Positions 1 through 8,676 are shown, numbered from the stretch's first letter. The stretch is DNA of 64,000 nt from Marinobacterium_E sp035458585 (GCA_035458585.1 DATHZN010000009.1:1-64000); one strand, 5' to 3'. Notes: generated by a model not told the origin, from the letters alone. Numbers and translations: made by a program.

Positions 1-276
1 ACCCAAGCTGTGCAGGAGCGCACTGAATGGCACCGTGTCGTACTCTTCGCTCGACTCGCCGAGATCGCTAATCAGTACTTAAGCAAAGGTAGTCAGGTGT
101 ACATAGAAGGGGCACTACGAACCAACAAATGGCAAGATCAAAAAGGTCAGGATCGTTATACGACTGAAGTGGTCGCTAATGAGCTCCAGTTGCTGGACTC
201 CAACCGAACCAAGTCGCCTGTACCGCGCCTGGATCAGATCGATGATGATCTAGAGGCTGATGATATTCCGTTTTAG
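1..276 (+). CDS. ssb: Single-stranded DNA-binding protein, 3' part (5' end outside window)
   Basis: This is the C-terminal part of SSB, which coats single-stranded DNA and recruits repair and replication proteins. The frame is open from base 1, so the real start lies upstream. The visible OB-fold signature includes TEWHRVVLF, YLSKGSQVYIEG and GQDRYTTEVV. The protein ends in the acidic tip EADDIPF, which contacts partner proteins. Only about 25 residues separate the OB fold from the tip. The Gly/Gln-rich linker of E. coli SSB is much longer, so this is a short-linker form. The gene converges on purD. Confidence 0.95.
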   Translation, partial: TQAVQERTEWHRVVLFARLAEIANQYLSKGSQVYIEGALRTNKWQDQKGQDRYTTEVVANELQLLDSNRTKSPVPRLDQIDDDLEADDIPF

Positions 277-581
277 GGGAGAGATCTGTGGGAGGGAGCT
301 CGGAGAGCTGAGGTCGCGACCAGCATTTCAGCTGCGTCGTCTTGCCAAGCGTGTCTCACAACCCTCCTGCAGATGACGCAGACAGCTCCTTACCGGCCTG
401 TACGTTGGAAAAGATAAAACGCAAAAAGGTGATGTTTCAGCCTTAGCCTAATCTGACAACCATCTCCCAAAGACGGCTCATTGGAGGCGCTAGGGGGATA
501 CTCTGGCCAGTCTAAGTGACGTATCGCTGGGAGATCGCCCGTCTGAAAAATCCAAACGGACGATCTTTTGGTGGGGGTATA
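277..581. other. Intergenic region between convergent ssb and purD
   Basis: This stretch of about 300 bases has no convincing gene. The only clear structure is the hairpin at 533-565 next to the purD stop. A weak inverted repeat (CTGCGTC at 332-338 and GACGCAG at 375-381) is visible but is not followed by a T-run. Confidence 0.6.
533..569. terminator. Hairpin between ssb and purD, possibly a two-way terminator
   Basis: Arms GATCGCCCGTCTG and CAAACGGACGATC flank a 7-base loop. Read on the minus strand (purD transcript) all 13 positions pair if two G-U pairs are allowed, but no T-run follows. On the plus strand there are two C-A mismatches, followed by TTTT. It lies 16 bases past the purD stop. 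Confidence 0.55.
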
Positions 582-1865
582 TCAGCTGTTCTCGCGAGCA
601 ATCGCTCGGTAACCAATATCCGTGCGGAAGTAAGCATCTTTCCAGCTAACCTCTTTCAGCAGAGCATAAGCGTTCTTCTGCGCTTGGGTCACGCTCTCGC
701 CGAGGGCGGTTACACAGAGCACGCGACCGCCTGAGGTGACAATCTTGCCATCCTTCAGCGCCGTACCGGCATGAAAAACCTTCGCATCAGCTGGCGTGGT
801 CGCAGGCAAGGTGATCTCGTCACCTTTACCGTAGTCACCAGGGTAGCCACCCGCTGCCATGACGACACCGATAGCAGGACGAGGATCCCATTCAACTTCA
901 GTGCTATCAAGCTTGCGGGCAAGGGCTGATTCACAGAGTGCAACCATGCTGCTCCTGAGGCGCATCATAATCGGTTGCGTTTCAGGATCACCAAAGCGGC
1001 AGTTGTACTCGATCACCTTGGGTGTGCCATCAGCCGTGATCATCAAACCGGCGTAGAGGAAGCCAGTGTAAGGATTACCTTCGGCAGCCATGCCGCGGAC
1101 GGTTGGCATGATCACCTCTTCCATAATACGTGCATCGATCTCTGATGTGACAACCGGAGCAGGAGAGTAAGCGCCCATACCGCCGGTGTTGAGGCCGGTA
1201 TCGCCGTCTCCCATACGTTTGTGATCCTGACTAGTTGCCATTGGCAATACGTTTTCGCCGTCGACCATAACGATATAGGAGGCCTCTTCCCCCTCAAGGA
1301 ACTCTTCGATAACTACACGGCTGCCCGCGTTACCAAAGGCGTTGCCCGCGAGCATATCACGGACTGCCGCTTCAGCTTCTTCCAGTGTCATCGCGACGAT
1401 AACACCCTTACCAGCAGCAAGACCGTCAGCTTTAACAACGATCGGGGCACCTTTCTCACGCAGGTACGCGAGTGCCGGCTCAATCTCAGTAAAGTTCTGG
1501 TACTCAGCAGTTGGGATCTTCTGGCGTGCCAAGAAATCCTTGGTAAAGGCTTTCGAGCCCTCTAGCTGAGCAGCTCCGGCGCTCGGTCCAAAGATTGCCA
1601 GGCCACGGCTCTGAAATAGATCGACTACGCCGTCGACCAGTGGTGCCTCAGGGCCAACAATTGTAAGTGCAATTGCATTTTGTTCTGCAAAATCAGCTAG
1701 CGCGGCCTTATCCATGACATCAATGGCGAGGTTTTCGAGCTTAGGCTCAATCGCTGTACCGGCGTTACCGGGTGCTACATAGACCGTTTCAACGCGCTGG
1801 TCTTTTGCGCAACTCCAGGCGAGGGCATGCTCACGCCCACCAGAACCGAGAATCAAAATTTTCAT
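582..1865 (-). CDS. purD: Phosphoribosylamine-glycine ligase (GARS)
   Basis: PurD joins glycine to 5-phosphoribosylamine using ATP, the second step of de novo purine synthesis in the cytoplasm. The 427-residue length is typical. It starts MKILILGSGGREHALAW, the family's N-terminal signature. ATP-grasp features follow (VVKADGLAAGKGV near 150, then EEFLEGEEAS), and the GARS signature RFGDPETQP lies near 290. It is the last gene of the minus-strand series dusB-fis-purH-purD and starts 24 bases after the purH stop. The purHD pairing is the usual one in gammaproteobacteria. Confidence 0.97.
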   Translation of the reverse strand: MKILILGSGGREHALAWSCAKDQRVETVYVAPGNAGTAIEPKLENLAIDVMDKAALADFAEQNAIALTIVGPEAPLVDGVVDLFQSRGLAIFGPSAGAAQLEGSKAFTKDFLARQKIPTAEYQNFTEIEPALAYLREKGAPIVVKADGLAAGKGVIVAMTLEEAEAAVRDMLAGNAFGNAGSRVVIEEFLEGEEASYIVMVDGENVLPMATSQDHKRMGDGDTGLNTGGMGAYSPAPVVTSEIDARIMEEVIMPTVRGMAAEGNPYTGFLYAGLMITADGTPKVIEYNCRFGDPETQPIMMRLRSSMVALCESALARKLDSTEVEWDPRPAIGVVMAAGGYPGDYGKGDEITLPATTPADAKVFHAGTALKDGKIVTSGGRVLCVTALGESVTQAQKNAYALLKEVSWKDAYFRTDIGYRAIARENS

Positions 1866-1889
1866 ATTTATCTTGTCCCTGGTATCGAA

Positions 1890-3476
1890 TTAATGACGGA
1901 AGTGGCGCATGCCAGTGAAGACCATAGCGATACCGTGCTCGTCGGCAGCATCAATGACTTCCTGGTCGCGCATCGAGCCACCTGGCTGGATTACAGCTTT
2001 GATACCGGCTGCTGCGGCAGCATCGATTCCGTCCCGGAATGGGAAGAATGCATCTGAAGCCATCACTGACCCGGCGACTTCAAGCCCCTCATCAGCCGCT
2101 TTGATTCCAGCGATCTTGGCAGAGTAGACCCGGCTCATCTGACCAGCACCTATGCCGATCGTCTGGCCATCTTTGGCGTAGACGATGGCGTTAGATTTAA
2201 CAAACTTAGCAACTTCCCAGCAGAACAACAGGTCGCGGATCTCCTGTTCAGATGGCTGGCGCTTGCTGACTACCTTGAGTTCAGAGGCGTTGACCATTCC
2301 CAGATCACGGTCCTGCACCAACAGACCACCATTGACGCGTTTGTAGTCAAAGGCGGCGCCGGGTGAGGTTGCAAAGTCACCGCACTCCAGCAGACGCACA
2401 TTAGGTTTGGCTGCAACCACATCGGAGGCCTCGGCCGAGACACTAGGTGCGATGATGACCTCGACAAACTGGCGTTCAACAATGACGCGAGCGGTCTCGG
2501 CGTCTAGCTCTCGGTTAAAAGCGATAATCCCGCCGAAAGCAGACGTTGGATCAGTTTGGAAAGCGCGGTTGTACGCTTCAAGGATGTCTGCACCGATTGC
2601 TACGCCGCATGGATTGGCGTGTTTGACGATAACGCAGGCAGGCTCTTTGAATGGCTTTACACACTCGAGTGCCGCGTCAGTGTCAGCAACGTTGTTGTAA
2701 GAGAGTTCCTTACCCTGTAGTTGGCGCGCTGTTGACACACTCGCCTCATTGGCATCCGCTTCTACATAAAAAGCGGCCCGCTGGTGAGGGTTCTCGCCGT
2801 AACGCATATCCTGAACTTTGACGAACTGAGTGTTAAAAGTACGAGGGAAGGTCGCAGGCTGCTCCTCTGGCTGATTAACAATCGCACCGAGGTAGTTAGC
2901 AATCATGCCGTCATACGCAGCAGTGTGCTCGAACGCTTTTACCGCAAGATCAAAACGCGTGTTGTGGCTCAGTCCCTTCTTCTCTTCGAGCTCGGCCACT
3001 ATGCTTGTGTAGTCTGATGCGTTTACAACAATCGCGACGTCTTTATGGTTTTTTGCTGCCGAGCGAACCATTGTGGGGCCGCCGATATCGATATTCTCGA
3101 TCGCCATGGGTAGATCGCAATCAGGACGGGCAATAGTCGCTGCGAAAGGATAGAGGTTGACGACCACCATATCGATCGGGTTGATGCCGTGTTCCTGCAT
3201 AACGGCATCGTCAGTGCCACGACGTCCCAAAATGCCGCCATGTACTTTCGGGTGCAATGTTTTGACACGGCCCGCCATCATCTCCGGGAAGCCGGTGTAA
3301 TCAGATACTTCAACGGCAGCGATGCTATTTTCGCACAGCAGTTTGTAAGTTCCGCCGGTGGAGAGAATCTCCACGCCCATAGCCGCAAGCGACTGAGCAA
3401 ATTCAACGATACCAGTTTTATCAGATACGCTTATGAGCGCGCGGCGGACAGGAGTGAGGTTATGTGCAGACATCAA
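1890..3476 (-). CDS. purH: Bifunctional AICAR formyltransferase / IMP cyclohydrolase
   Basis: PurH catalyses the last two steps of IMP synthesis. The N-terminal cyclohydrolase (MGS-like) domain shows RRALISVSDKTGIVEFAQ and MMAGRVKTLHPKVHGGIL. The C-terminal AICAR transformylase domain shows KHANPCGVA, with the catalytic Lys-His pair, and ends with PGGSMRDQEVIDAADEHGI. Its 528 residues match the family. Two ATGs stand side by side at the start (MM), so it may be one residue shorter. It follows fis by 28 bases, which suggests purine synthesis is co-expressed with Fis. Confidence 0.97.
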   Translation of the reverse strand: MMSAHNLTPVRRALISVSDKTGIVEFAQSLAAMGVEILSTGGTYKLLCENSIAAVEVSDYTGFPEMMAGRVKTLHPKVHGGILGRRGTDDAVMQEHGINPIDMVVVNLYPFAATIARPDCDLPMAIENIDIGGPTMVRSAAKNHKDVAIVVNASDYTSIVAELEEKKGLSHNTRFDLAVKAFEHTAAYDGMIANYLGAIVNQPEEQPATFPRTFNTQFVKVQDMRYGENPHQRAAFYVEADANEASVSTARQLQGKELSYNNVADTDAALECVKPFKEPACVIVKHANPCGVAIGADILEAYNRAFQTDPTSAFGGIIAFNRELDAETARVIVERQFVEVIIAPSVSAEASDVVAAKPNVRLLECGDFATSPGAAFDYKRVNGGLLVQDRDLGMVNASELKVVSKRQPSEQEIRDLLFCWEVAKFVKSNAIVYAKDGQTIGIGAGQMSRVYSAKIAGIKAADEGLEVAGSVMASDAFFPFRDGIDAAAAAGIKAVIQPGGSMRDQEVIDAADEHGIAMVFTGMRHFRH

Positions 3477-3504
3477 ATGTTTCCGTGAGCTTCAGAATTA
3501 AAAA

Positions 3505-3789
3505 TCAGAGTAGACCGTACTGTTTAAGTTTCTTGCGTAGGGTGCCACGATTCAGACCCAGAAGTTCTGACGCGCGGGTCTGGTTGTCCTTGGTATAGGC
3601 CATGACCGATTCAAACAGGGGCGCTTCAACTTCGGCTAGAACCATCTGGTAGACGTCAGTAACCTCGGCGCCATCAAGCTGTTTGAAGTAGCTAGTCAAA
3701 GACTCGTGCACACTATCGCGAAGTGTGTGCGAGGGAGTGTGGCTAGCTGTTGTCGTTTCGATATATTGCTTTAGTTCTTTGGTATTCAC
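3505..3789 (-). CDS. fis: Fis nucleoid-associated DNA-binding protein
   Basis: Fis is a small dimeric nucleoid protein that bends DNA and activates rRNA promoters during rapid growth. It has 94 residues, close to the E. coli length of 98. The C-terminal helix-turn-helix is clear: NQTRASELLGLNRGTLRKKL. It starts 20 bases after the dusB stop, the conserved dusB-fis arrangement. In E. coli fis has no separate promoter and depends on the dusB promoter and leader; the promoter and hairpin upstream of dusB here suggest the same. Confidence 0.96.
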   Translation of the reverse strand: MNTKELKQYIETTTASHTPSHTLRDSVHESLTSYFKQLDGAEVTDVYQMVLAEVEAPLFESVMAYTKDNQTRASELLGLNRGTLRKKLKQYGLL

Positions 3790-3809
3790 TCGTTAGTACC
3801 TTGATCCTT

Positions 3810-4784
3810 TCAGGCTGCAGTCGCATCGACAAAATACTGATCGATTGCGAGCAGCTGGGTCTGAGCTTCGTCTATTTGATTAAAAACTTTTCTGAACGCT
3901 TTACCCTCAGGCTCCGCTGACAGGTACCATCCAACATGCTTACGTGCAATTCGTACACCCATCAGTTCCCCGTAAAACTGATGCAGAGCAATCACATGCT
4001 GCCTAAGAATGTCGTAGATTTCAGTGCGTTCAGGTGCCGGTATATGCGTACCGGTGCGCAGGTAATGGTCTATTTCGCGCAGTAGCCAGGGGCGGCCCTG
4101 TGCAGCACGACCAATCATCACGGCGTCGGCTCCGGTGTAGTCCAAAACCTGCCGTGCTTTTTCAGGGGAGTTGATGTCGCCATTGGCGATCAACGGGATT
4201 TGTATCTCTTTGCGTACAGCGCGGATCGTGTCGTACTCTGCAGCGCCGCGATAAGCGTCGGCACGTGTGCGACCGTGAAGTGTCAGAAGTGCGATACCAC
4301 TATTTTGTGCCATTTGAGCAATGCGTATTGCATTGCGACTCTCTGGACACCACCCTGTACGCATCTTCAAAGTTACCGGGAGATCGACGGCTTCAACGAC
4401 CGCGGTAAGAATCTCAGCTACTAACCCCTCATCTCTCAACAAAGCCGAGCCAGCCGCCTTGTTACAGACTTTTTTGGCCGGGCAGCCCATATTAATATCG
4501 ATGATTTGAGCGCCGCGCTCGGCATTAAGTCGAGCCGCCGTCGCCATCATCTCAGGGTCACCGCCCGCAATCTGCACCGATCGTGGTTCAGCCTCGCCTT
4601 CATGGTTTAGCCGCATTTTTGATTTGCGTGTATGCCACAGACTCGGATCGCTGGTGACCATCTCAGATACAACTAAACCGGCACCCATACGGCGACAGAG
4701 TTGACGGAAGGGACGGTCAGTGACGCCCGCCATCGGTGCCAACGCAACCTGAGTATCTAAGTTGTATGGACCGATCTTTAACAT
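3810..4784 (-). CDS. dusB: tRNA-dihydrouridine synthase B
   Basis: DusB is an FMN enzyme that reduces specific uridines in the tRNA D-loop. The TIM-barrel N-terminus reads APMAGVTDRPFRQLCRRMGA. The catalytic cysteine lies in INMGCPAKKVC (about residue 100), and the phosphate-binding part is ADAVMIGRAAQGRPWL. It is 324 residues long, as expected. It is the first gene of the operon with fis, purH and purD. A strong promoter-like element and a terminator-like hairpin sit in its leader. Confidence 0.97.
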   Translation of the reverse strand: MLKIGPYNLDTQVALAPMAGVTDRPFRQLCRRMGAGLVVSEMVTSDPSLWHTRKSKMRLNHEGEAEPRSVQIAGGDPEMMATAARLNAERGAQIIDINMGCPAKKVCNKAAGSALLRDEGLVAEILTAVVEAVDLPVTLKMRTGWCPESRNAIRIAQMAQNSGIALLTLHGRTRADAYRGAAEYDTIRAVRKEIQIPLIANGDINSPEKARQVLDYTGADAVMIGRAAQGRPWLLREIDHYLRTGTHIPAPERTEIYDILRQHVIALHQFYGELMGVRIARKHVGWYLSAEPEGKAFRKVFNQIDEAQTQLLAIDQYFVDATAA

Positions 4785-4795
4785 GGCTACCTATC

Positions 4796-4834
4796 AAAAA
4801 GCAGTGCCCCGCGAGAGGCTGGTCTCGCGGTGCT
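4796..4834 (-). promoter_or_regulatory. Terminator-like hairpin in the dusB-fis leader
   Basis: Inverted repeat CCGCGAGA/TCTCGCGG (4809-4830, 6-base loop) has outer AGCA/TGCT arms and is followed on the minus strand by TTTTT at 4796-4800. It ends only about 12 bases before the dusB ATG and lies inside the leader of the promoter proposed at 4859-4887. It could be an attenuator. Alternatively it is the terminator of the upstream prmA-DUF3426 transcript. Confidence 0.6.
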
Positions 4835-4858
4835 AATGTGTCTGTTGGAAGGGCGCTC

Positions 4859-4912
4859 ATGATACCCGCGTGAGTCCTGCTCTCCAAGTGCTTTTTGTAT
4901 AAAAAATAACCG
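4859..4912 (-). promoter_or_regulatory. Predicted sigma-70 promoter of dusB-fis with UP-like element
   Basis: On the minus strand, TTGGAG (4882-4887), a 17-base spacer and TATCAT (4859-4864, 5 of 6) form a promoter-like pair. The region upstream of -35 (4888-4912) is A/T-rich, like an UP element. The bases after -10 (GAGCGCCC) are GC-rich, as in stringently controlled promoters such as E. coli dusB-fis. Confidence 0.5.
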
Positions 4913-4947
4913 ATTTAGGGGTTGACCTTGGTTACTTTATATACATC

Positions 4948-5859
4948 TCAAGTGCGTGTTTGGTGCAGGCGGATTTCATAACTTACCGCCTGTTCACCCG
5001 GGGCGGTTAGAGGGAGGTTAACCTCAATATCGAGACCAGCAGGCAGCCGCGGTGATTCTATTGCATCGCCACCCAGATACTGTTGGGGCTGGAAAGTCCG
5101 GCGACTGACGAGGTTACCCTTAAGGTCACTAAAACTTACCTCAATAGCCGGATAGGGTTGAGCAAAGGCTGCGTCATTACGAATGCGAATTGCCAAACTT
5201 ATCAGGTCGTTGAACTGCTGATGTGGCCTGACTACTACCTGATCAGGTTTCAGACTCGCCAACCCCTGGCTAGGATTTAAGTCGCATCGGATGCGCTCGC
5301 AAGCAATCTGATAGAAGGGGGCCAAGGCTGGCTGGTTAGCCAGGCTGGCCCGCTCAAACCAAAGATACTGACCTAGCATGCCTGCAAGGGCGACCAATGA
5401 GCAGAGTGTCCAGAAAAGAATCGCGACCGGGCTTGACTCATACGGTTCTGATTGGTGCAAAACGATAGGTTCGGCTAGGATATCAATTTGCGGGATCATT
5501 GCCGGATCAAAGCTGGGCTCCCGATGCTCGGTTCTAGGTTCTGGTAGGGGCGTTGTGCTGGGTGCGACAGCAGTCTGGCGCGCTGCGGGTTGAGCATTTT
5601 CAAACTGCACAACTCGAGCGGATGATCCAAATGACGAGTAGCTAGGTTTGGTGGCGGTGGAGTTATCTGGTGTTTTATCAACGGATGGAGCGGGTGCGGG
5701 TGCGATTTCTGACTGCTCGCTGACCCGTTGCAGTGCGTGTTTGTTGGCGCTAAAAACGGTTAAGCAAGCGCCGCAGCGAACCTGCCCCTGAGCCAGGCGC
5801 ATCTGCCCGTCGCTGACTCTAAAAAGTGCATTGCACTCTGGGCACTGTGTAACGACCAA
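4948..5859 (-). CDS. Zinc-ribbon membrane protein (MJ0042 finger, DUF3426)
   Basis: The 303-residue protein begins with a CxxC...CxxC zinc finger (CPECNALFRV...VRCGACLTVF). A Pro/Ser/Thr-rich linker (about 50-120) follows, then one membrane segment near 143-165 (LFWTLCSLVALAGMLGQYLW) and a C-terminal DUF3426 beta domain, likely periplasmic. The function is unknown. The start is a TTG at 5859 preceded by AAGGGGGT; no ATG fits the reading frame at the zinc finger. It directly follows prmA (10 bases), a pairing I recall as common in gammaproteobacteria. Confidence 0.88.
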   Translation of the reverse strand: MVVTQCPECNALFRVSDGQMRLAQGQVRCGACLTVFSANKHALQRVSEQSEIAPAPAPSVDKTPDNSTATKPSYSSFGSSARVVQFENAQPAARQTAVAPSTTPLPEPRTEHREPSFDPAMIPQIDILAEPIVLHQSEPYESSPVAILFWTLCSLVALAGMLGQYLWFERASLANQPALAPFYQIACERIRCDLNPSQGLASLKPDQVVVRPHQQFNDLISLAIRIRNDAAFAQPYPAIEVSFSDLKGNLVSRRTFQPQQYLGGDAIESPRLPAGLDIEVNLPLTAPGEQAVSYEIRLHQTRT

Positions 5860-5869
5860 CTTTACCCCC

Positions 5870-6766
5870 TTAGCGTCGTGTTCCGGTTAACCGGATCCAC
5901 TCTTCCTTACTCGCAGCAGGCTCCATCTCAAACCACTGGGAGTAGTGTTTACTGACCTCCTCCCCTTGTGAGTGTAGCAAACCTGAGAGCAAGAGTTTAC
6001 CGCCGGGTCGGATTAGCGCAGCCAGTGTTGGTGCTAACTGCTTCAGAGGTCCCGCCAGTATGTTAGCGACCAATGTATCGACCTGGAGTTCCGGTACGGC
6101 CTCAGGAAAATAGACGGGCAACCGATCAGCACTAAGCTGGTTTCTGACCAGATTATCTTGTGTTGCTTGTAGCGCTTGTGGGTCAATATCTACACCAACA
6201 ACGGTTTGAGCCCCCAAAAGCAGGGCCGCTATGCCGAGTATGCCGCTACCGCAACCGTAGTCGATTACCTGCTCACCCTCAAGTCGCTGCCCGGCTAACC
6301 ACTCCAGGCATAGTGCTGTGGTGGGGTGGGTCCCCGTACCAAAAGCTAGACCAGGGTCTAGCATCAGATTGACAGCGGCTGCATCGGGTACATCACACCA
6401 GCTTGGGCAGACCCAAAAATTTTCACCAAACTGCATAGGATGGTAGTGGCTCATCCACTCCCGCTCCCAGTCTTTATCCTCGAGAATTTCGGATCGAAAA
6501 TGCGAGAGTGCAGTGCTATCCGAAAAAAGGCGCTTTTGAGCCACGAGCAACAGTTCCATTGTCTCTTCAAGATCGTGTTCTGCGGCGAAGAGTCCTGTCA
6601 CCGTTGTATTATTCCACAGCGGTGTAGTGCCCAGATCAGGTTCAAAAATGGGTTGATCCTCACTATCCTGATAAGTCACTGCGGCGCAGCCAGCGGCGAG
6701 GAGCAGGTCCTCATACTGTTCAGCATGGTCAGGTGAGGTTTGAACTTTTATTTGTAACCACGGCAT
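5870..6766 (-). CDS. prmA: Ribosomal protein L11 methyltransferase
   Basis: PrmA methylates lysines and the N-terminus of ribosomal protein L11 using S-adenosylmethionine. Its 298 residues fit the family. The substrate-binding N-terminal domain (MPWLQIKVQT...) precedes a Rossmann methyltransferase with the motifs DPGLAFGTGTHPTT and VIDYGCGSGILGIAALLLGA, then VANILAGPL. The start ATG has AAGGAA 7 bases upstream. It lies downstream of accC but behind a strong terminator, so it probably has its own weak promoter in a gap of about 45 bases or relies on read-through. Confidence 0.97.
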   Translation of the reverse strand: MPWLQIKVQTSPDHAEQYEDLLLAAGCAAVTYQDSEDQPIFEPDLGTTPLWNNTTVTGLFAAEHDLEETMELLLVAQKRLFSDSTALSHFRSEILEDKDWEREWMSHYHPMQFGENFWVCPSWCDVPDAAAVNLMLDPGLAFGTGTHPTTALCLEWLAGQRLEGEQVIDYGCGSGILGIAALLLGAQTVVGVDIDPQALQATQDNLVRNQLSADRLPVYFPEAVPELQVDTLVANILAGPLKQLAPTLAALIRPGGKLLLSGLLHSQGEEVSKHYSQWFEMEPAASKEEWIRLTGTRR

Positions 6767-6814
6767 AACACGTTCCTTCGGATCTGAAGTACAAGTATCG
6801 CTTAAGAGAGGGGG

Positions 6815-6848
6815 GAAAAAAAGAAAAGGCTCGCTGACGCGAGCCTTT
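6815..6848 (-). terminator. Rho-independent terminator after accC
   Basis: A perfect 10-bp stem AAAGGCTCGC/GCGAGCCTTT with a 4-base loop (6825-6848) is followed on the minus strand by TTCTTTTTTT. It sits 9 bases past the accC stop and before prmA. Confidence 0.93.
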
Positions 6849-6857
6849 CATTAAAGC

Positions 6858-8201
6858 TTAAAGGCCCAGTTTTTTCTCAAGGTAGTGGATGTTGACCCCA
6901 CCGACCTCAAAATTTGCATCCCGCATGATGTCATGGTGCAGAGGGATGTTGGTTTTGATCCCATCAATTACCATCTCATCCAAGGCGTTGCGCATACGAA
7001 CCATGGCAGTCTCACGATCATCGGCAAAGGTGATCAGCTTGGCGATCAACGAATCGTAGTGCGGTGGTACTTTATAACCGGAGTAGAGATGTGAATCGAC
7101 GCGAACACCGTTACCACCCGGCGCATGGAAGTAGTTTACTGGACCGGGACTCGGCATAAAGGTCCTAGGATCTTCTGCGTTGATACGGCACTCAAACGAG
7201 TGGCCTCGTAAAACCACATCTTCTTGCTTGATCGAGAGCGGCAGACCAGAAGCGATTCGCAACTGCTCTTTGACGATGTCTACACCCGTCACCTGCTCGG
7301 TTACTGGATGTTCTACCTGCACACGCGTATTCATCTCGATGAAGTAGAAACCACCATCTTCATAGAGAAACTCAAAGGTACCCGCACCGCGGTAGCCTAT
7401 TTCAATACAAGCATCTACACAGGCCTGAAGAACCTTAGCGCGAGCTTCTGGGTCCAAGTGCGGTGCAGGAGCTTCCTCAACAACCTTCTGATGACGGCGT
7501 TGTAGCGAGCAGTCACGATCGTACAGATGAATAGCATTGCCCTGACCATCAGCCAGCACCTGTACCTCAACATGTCGGGGTTTCTCAAGAAACTTCTCCA
7601 TGTAAACGGTATCGTCACCGAAAGCGGCTTTCGCTTCAGATCGTGTGACCTGAACTGCATTGTGCAGATGCGCTTCTGTGTGAACGACGCGCATACCGCG
7701 GCCACCACCGCCAGCGGCGGCTTTGATGATGACTGGGTAGCCAATCCGGCGCGCGATTCTGTGCAGCTCCTCTACGTCGTCGATTGGGAGCGGACCATCA
7801 GATCCGGGTACGGTGGGTACGCCGGCTTTCTGCATTGCCTGAATCGCTGAAACTTTGTCACCCATAAGACGGATGGTGTCTGCCCGAGGGCCAATGAATG
7901 CAAAACCAGAGCGCTCAACCTGCTCTGCAAAATCGGCATTCTCTGCAAGGAAGCCGTACCCAGGGTGAATGCCCACAGAGTCTGTCACTTCGGCCGCCGC
8001 TATTAGTGCAGGGATATTAAGGTAGCTCAGAGTAGAGGAGGCCGGTCCAATACAAACGGCTTCATCCGCGAGTCGCACGTGCATCAGATCGCGGTCAGCC
8101 TGTGAATGTACAGCCACCGTTTTTATGCCAAGCTCTTTGCAAGCACGCAATATACGTAGGGCAATTTCACCACGGTTGGCGATAAGCACTTTATCCAGCA
8201 T
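6858..8201 (-). CDS. accC: Acetyl-CoA carboxylase biotin carboxylase subunit
   Basis: AccC carboxylates the biotin carried on AccB, using ATP and bicarbonate, as the first step of fatty-acid synthesis. The start MLDKVLIANRGEIALRILR (8201) is preceded by AAAGGAT; a longer reading from 8237 would overlap accB and has no better site. ATP-grasp motifs include IIKAAAGGGGRGMRVV, YMEKFLEKPRHVEVQV and FIEMNTRVQVEHPVTE. The product is 447 residues, matching E. coli AccC. It follows accB by 28 bases and ends at a strong terminator. Confidence 0.97.
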   Translation of the reverse strand: MLDKVLIANRGEIALRILRACKELGIKTVAVHSQADRDLMHVRLADEAVCIGPASSTLSYLNIPALIAAAEVTDSVGIHPGYGFLAENADFAEQVERSGFAFIGPRADTIRLMGDKVSAIQAMQKAGVPTVPGSDGPLPIDDVEELHRIARRIGYPVIIKAAAGGGGRGMRVVHTEAHLHNAVQVTRSEAKAAFGDDTVYMEKFLEKPRHVEVQVLADGQGNAIHLYDRDCSLQRRHQKVVEEAPAPHLDPEARAKVLQACVDACIEIGYRGAGTFEFLYEDGGFYFIEMNTRVQVEHPVTEQVTGVDIVKEQLRIASGLPLSIKQEDVVLRGHSFECRINAEDPRTFMPSPGPVNYFHAPGGNGVRVDSHLYSGYKVPPHYDSLIAKLITFADDRETAMVRMRNALDEMVIDGIKTNIPLHHDIMRDANFEVGGVNIHYLEKKLGL

Positions 8202-8229
8202 AGGGTTTATCCTTTCGTTGGTAGGGTGC

Positions 8230-8676
8230 TTAGGCAATGATGATCAGAGGCTGGTCGTACTCAACCGGCTGGCCATCTTCCACCAGAATCGCTTCGACAA
8301 CACCGCTCTTATCGGCTTCGATCTGGTTCATCATCTTCATCGCTTCAACGATACAGATAACATCGCCGGCCTTGACGCTCTTACCAACTTCGACAAAGAC
8401 GGGTGCGTTTGGCGAAGGAGAGCGGTAAAAGGTACCTACCATCGGAGAGTTCACCGTGTGGCCTGCCGGTGCTGCTGGTGCTGCCTCGGTAGCCGCTGCT
8501 GGTACCGCAGCCGGTGCTGGGACAGGCGCTGCCATCATCGGAGCCGCATGCATGACCGGAGCAACAGTTGATCCGCGGCTGATGCGCACAGACTCTTCGC
8601 CCTCTTTGATCTCAATTTCGTGGATGTTTGACTCTTCAAGAAGCTCAATCAGCTTTTTAACTTTGCGGATATCCAT
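8230..8676 (-). CDS. accB: Biotin carboxyl carrier protein of acetyl-CoA carboxylase
   Basis: AccB carries the biotin shuttled between biotin carboxylase and carboxyltransferase. The start MDIRKVKKLIELLEESNIHE is the family's N-terminus, so I place it at 8676, not at the longer 8787 reading. The order is N-terminal helical domain, an Ala/Pro-rich linker (about 45-70), then the biotinyl domain with VEAMKMMNQI, whose Lys is biotinylated. Length 148. GGGAAGA lies upstream of the ATG. No aroQ precedes accB, although aroQ-accB-accC is common in gammaproteobacteria. Confidence 0.97.
   Translation of the reverse strand: MDIRKVKKLIELLEESNIHEIEIKEGEESVRISRGSTVAPVMHAAPMMAAPVPAPAAVPAAATEAAPAAPAGHTVNSPMVGTFYRSPSPNAPVFVEVGKSVKAGDVICIVEAMKMMNQIEADKSGVVEAILVEDGQPVEYDQPLIIIA

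Noticed and set aside
265..569. Small RNA gene in the ssb-purD gap
   Set aside because: Only a terminator-like hairpin is visible; no promoter or recognisable RNA fold was found by eye.
8125..8571. 148-codon open frame on the plus strand opposite accB/accC
   Set aside because: It is the mirror of the accB coding sequence, has low-complexity Arg/Ser/Cys composition, and no ribosome site.
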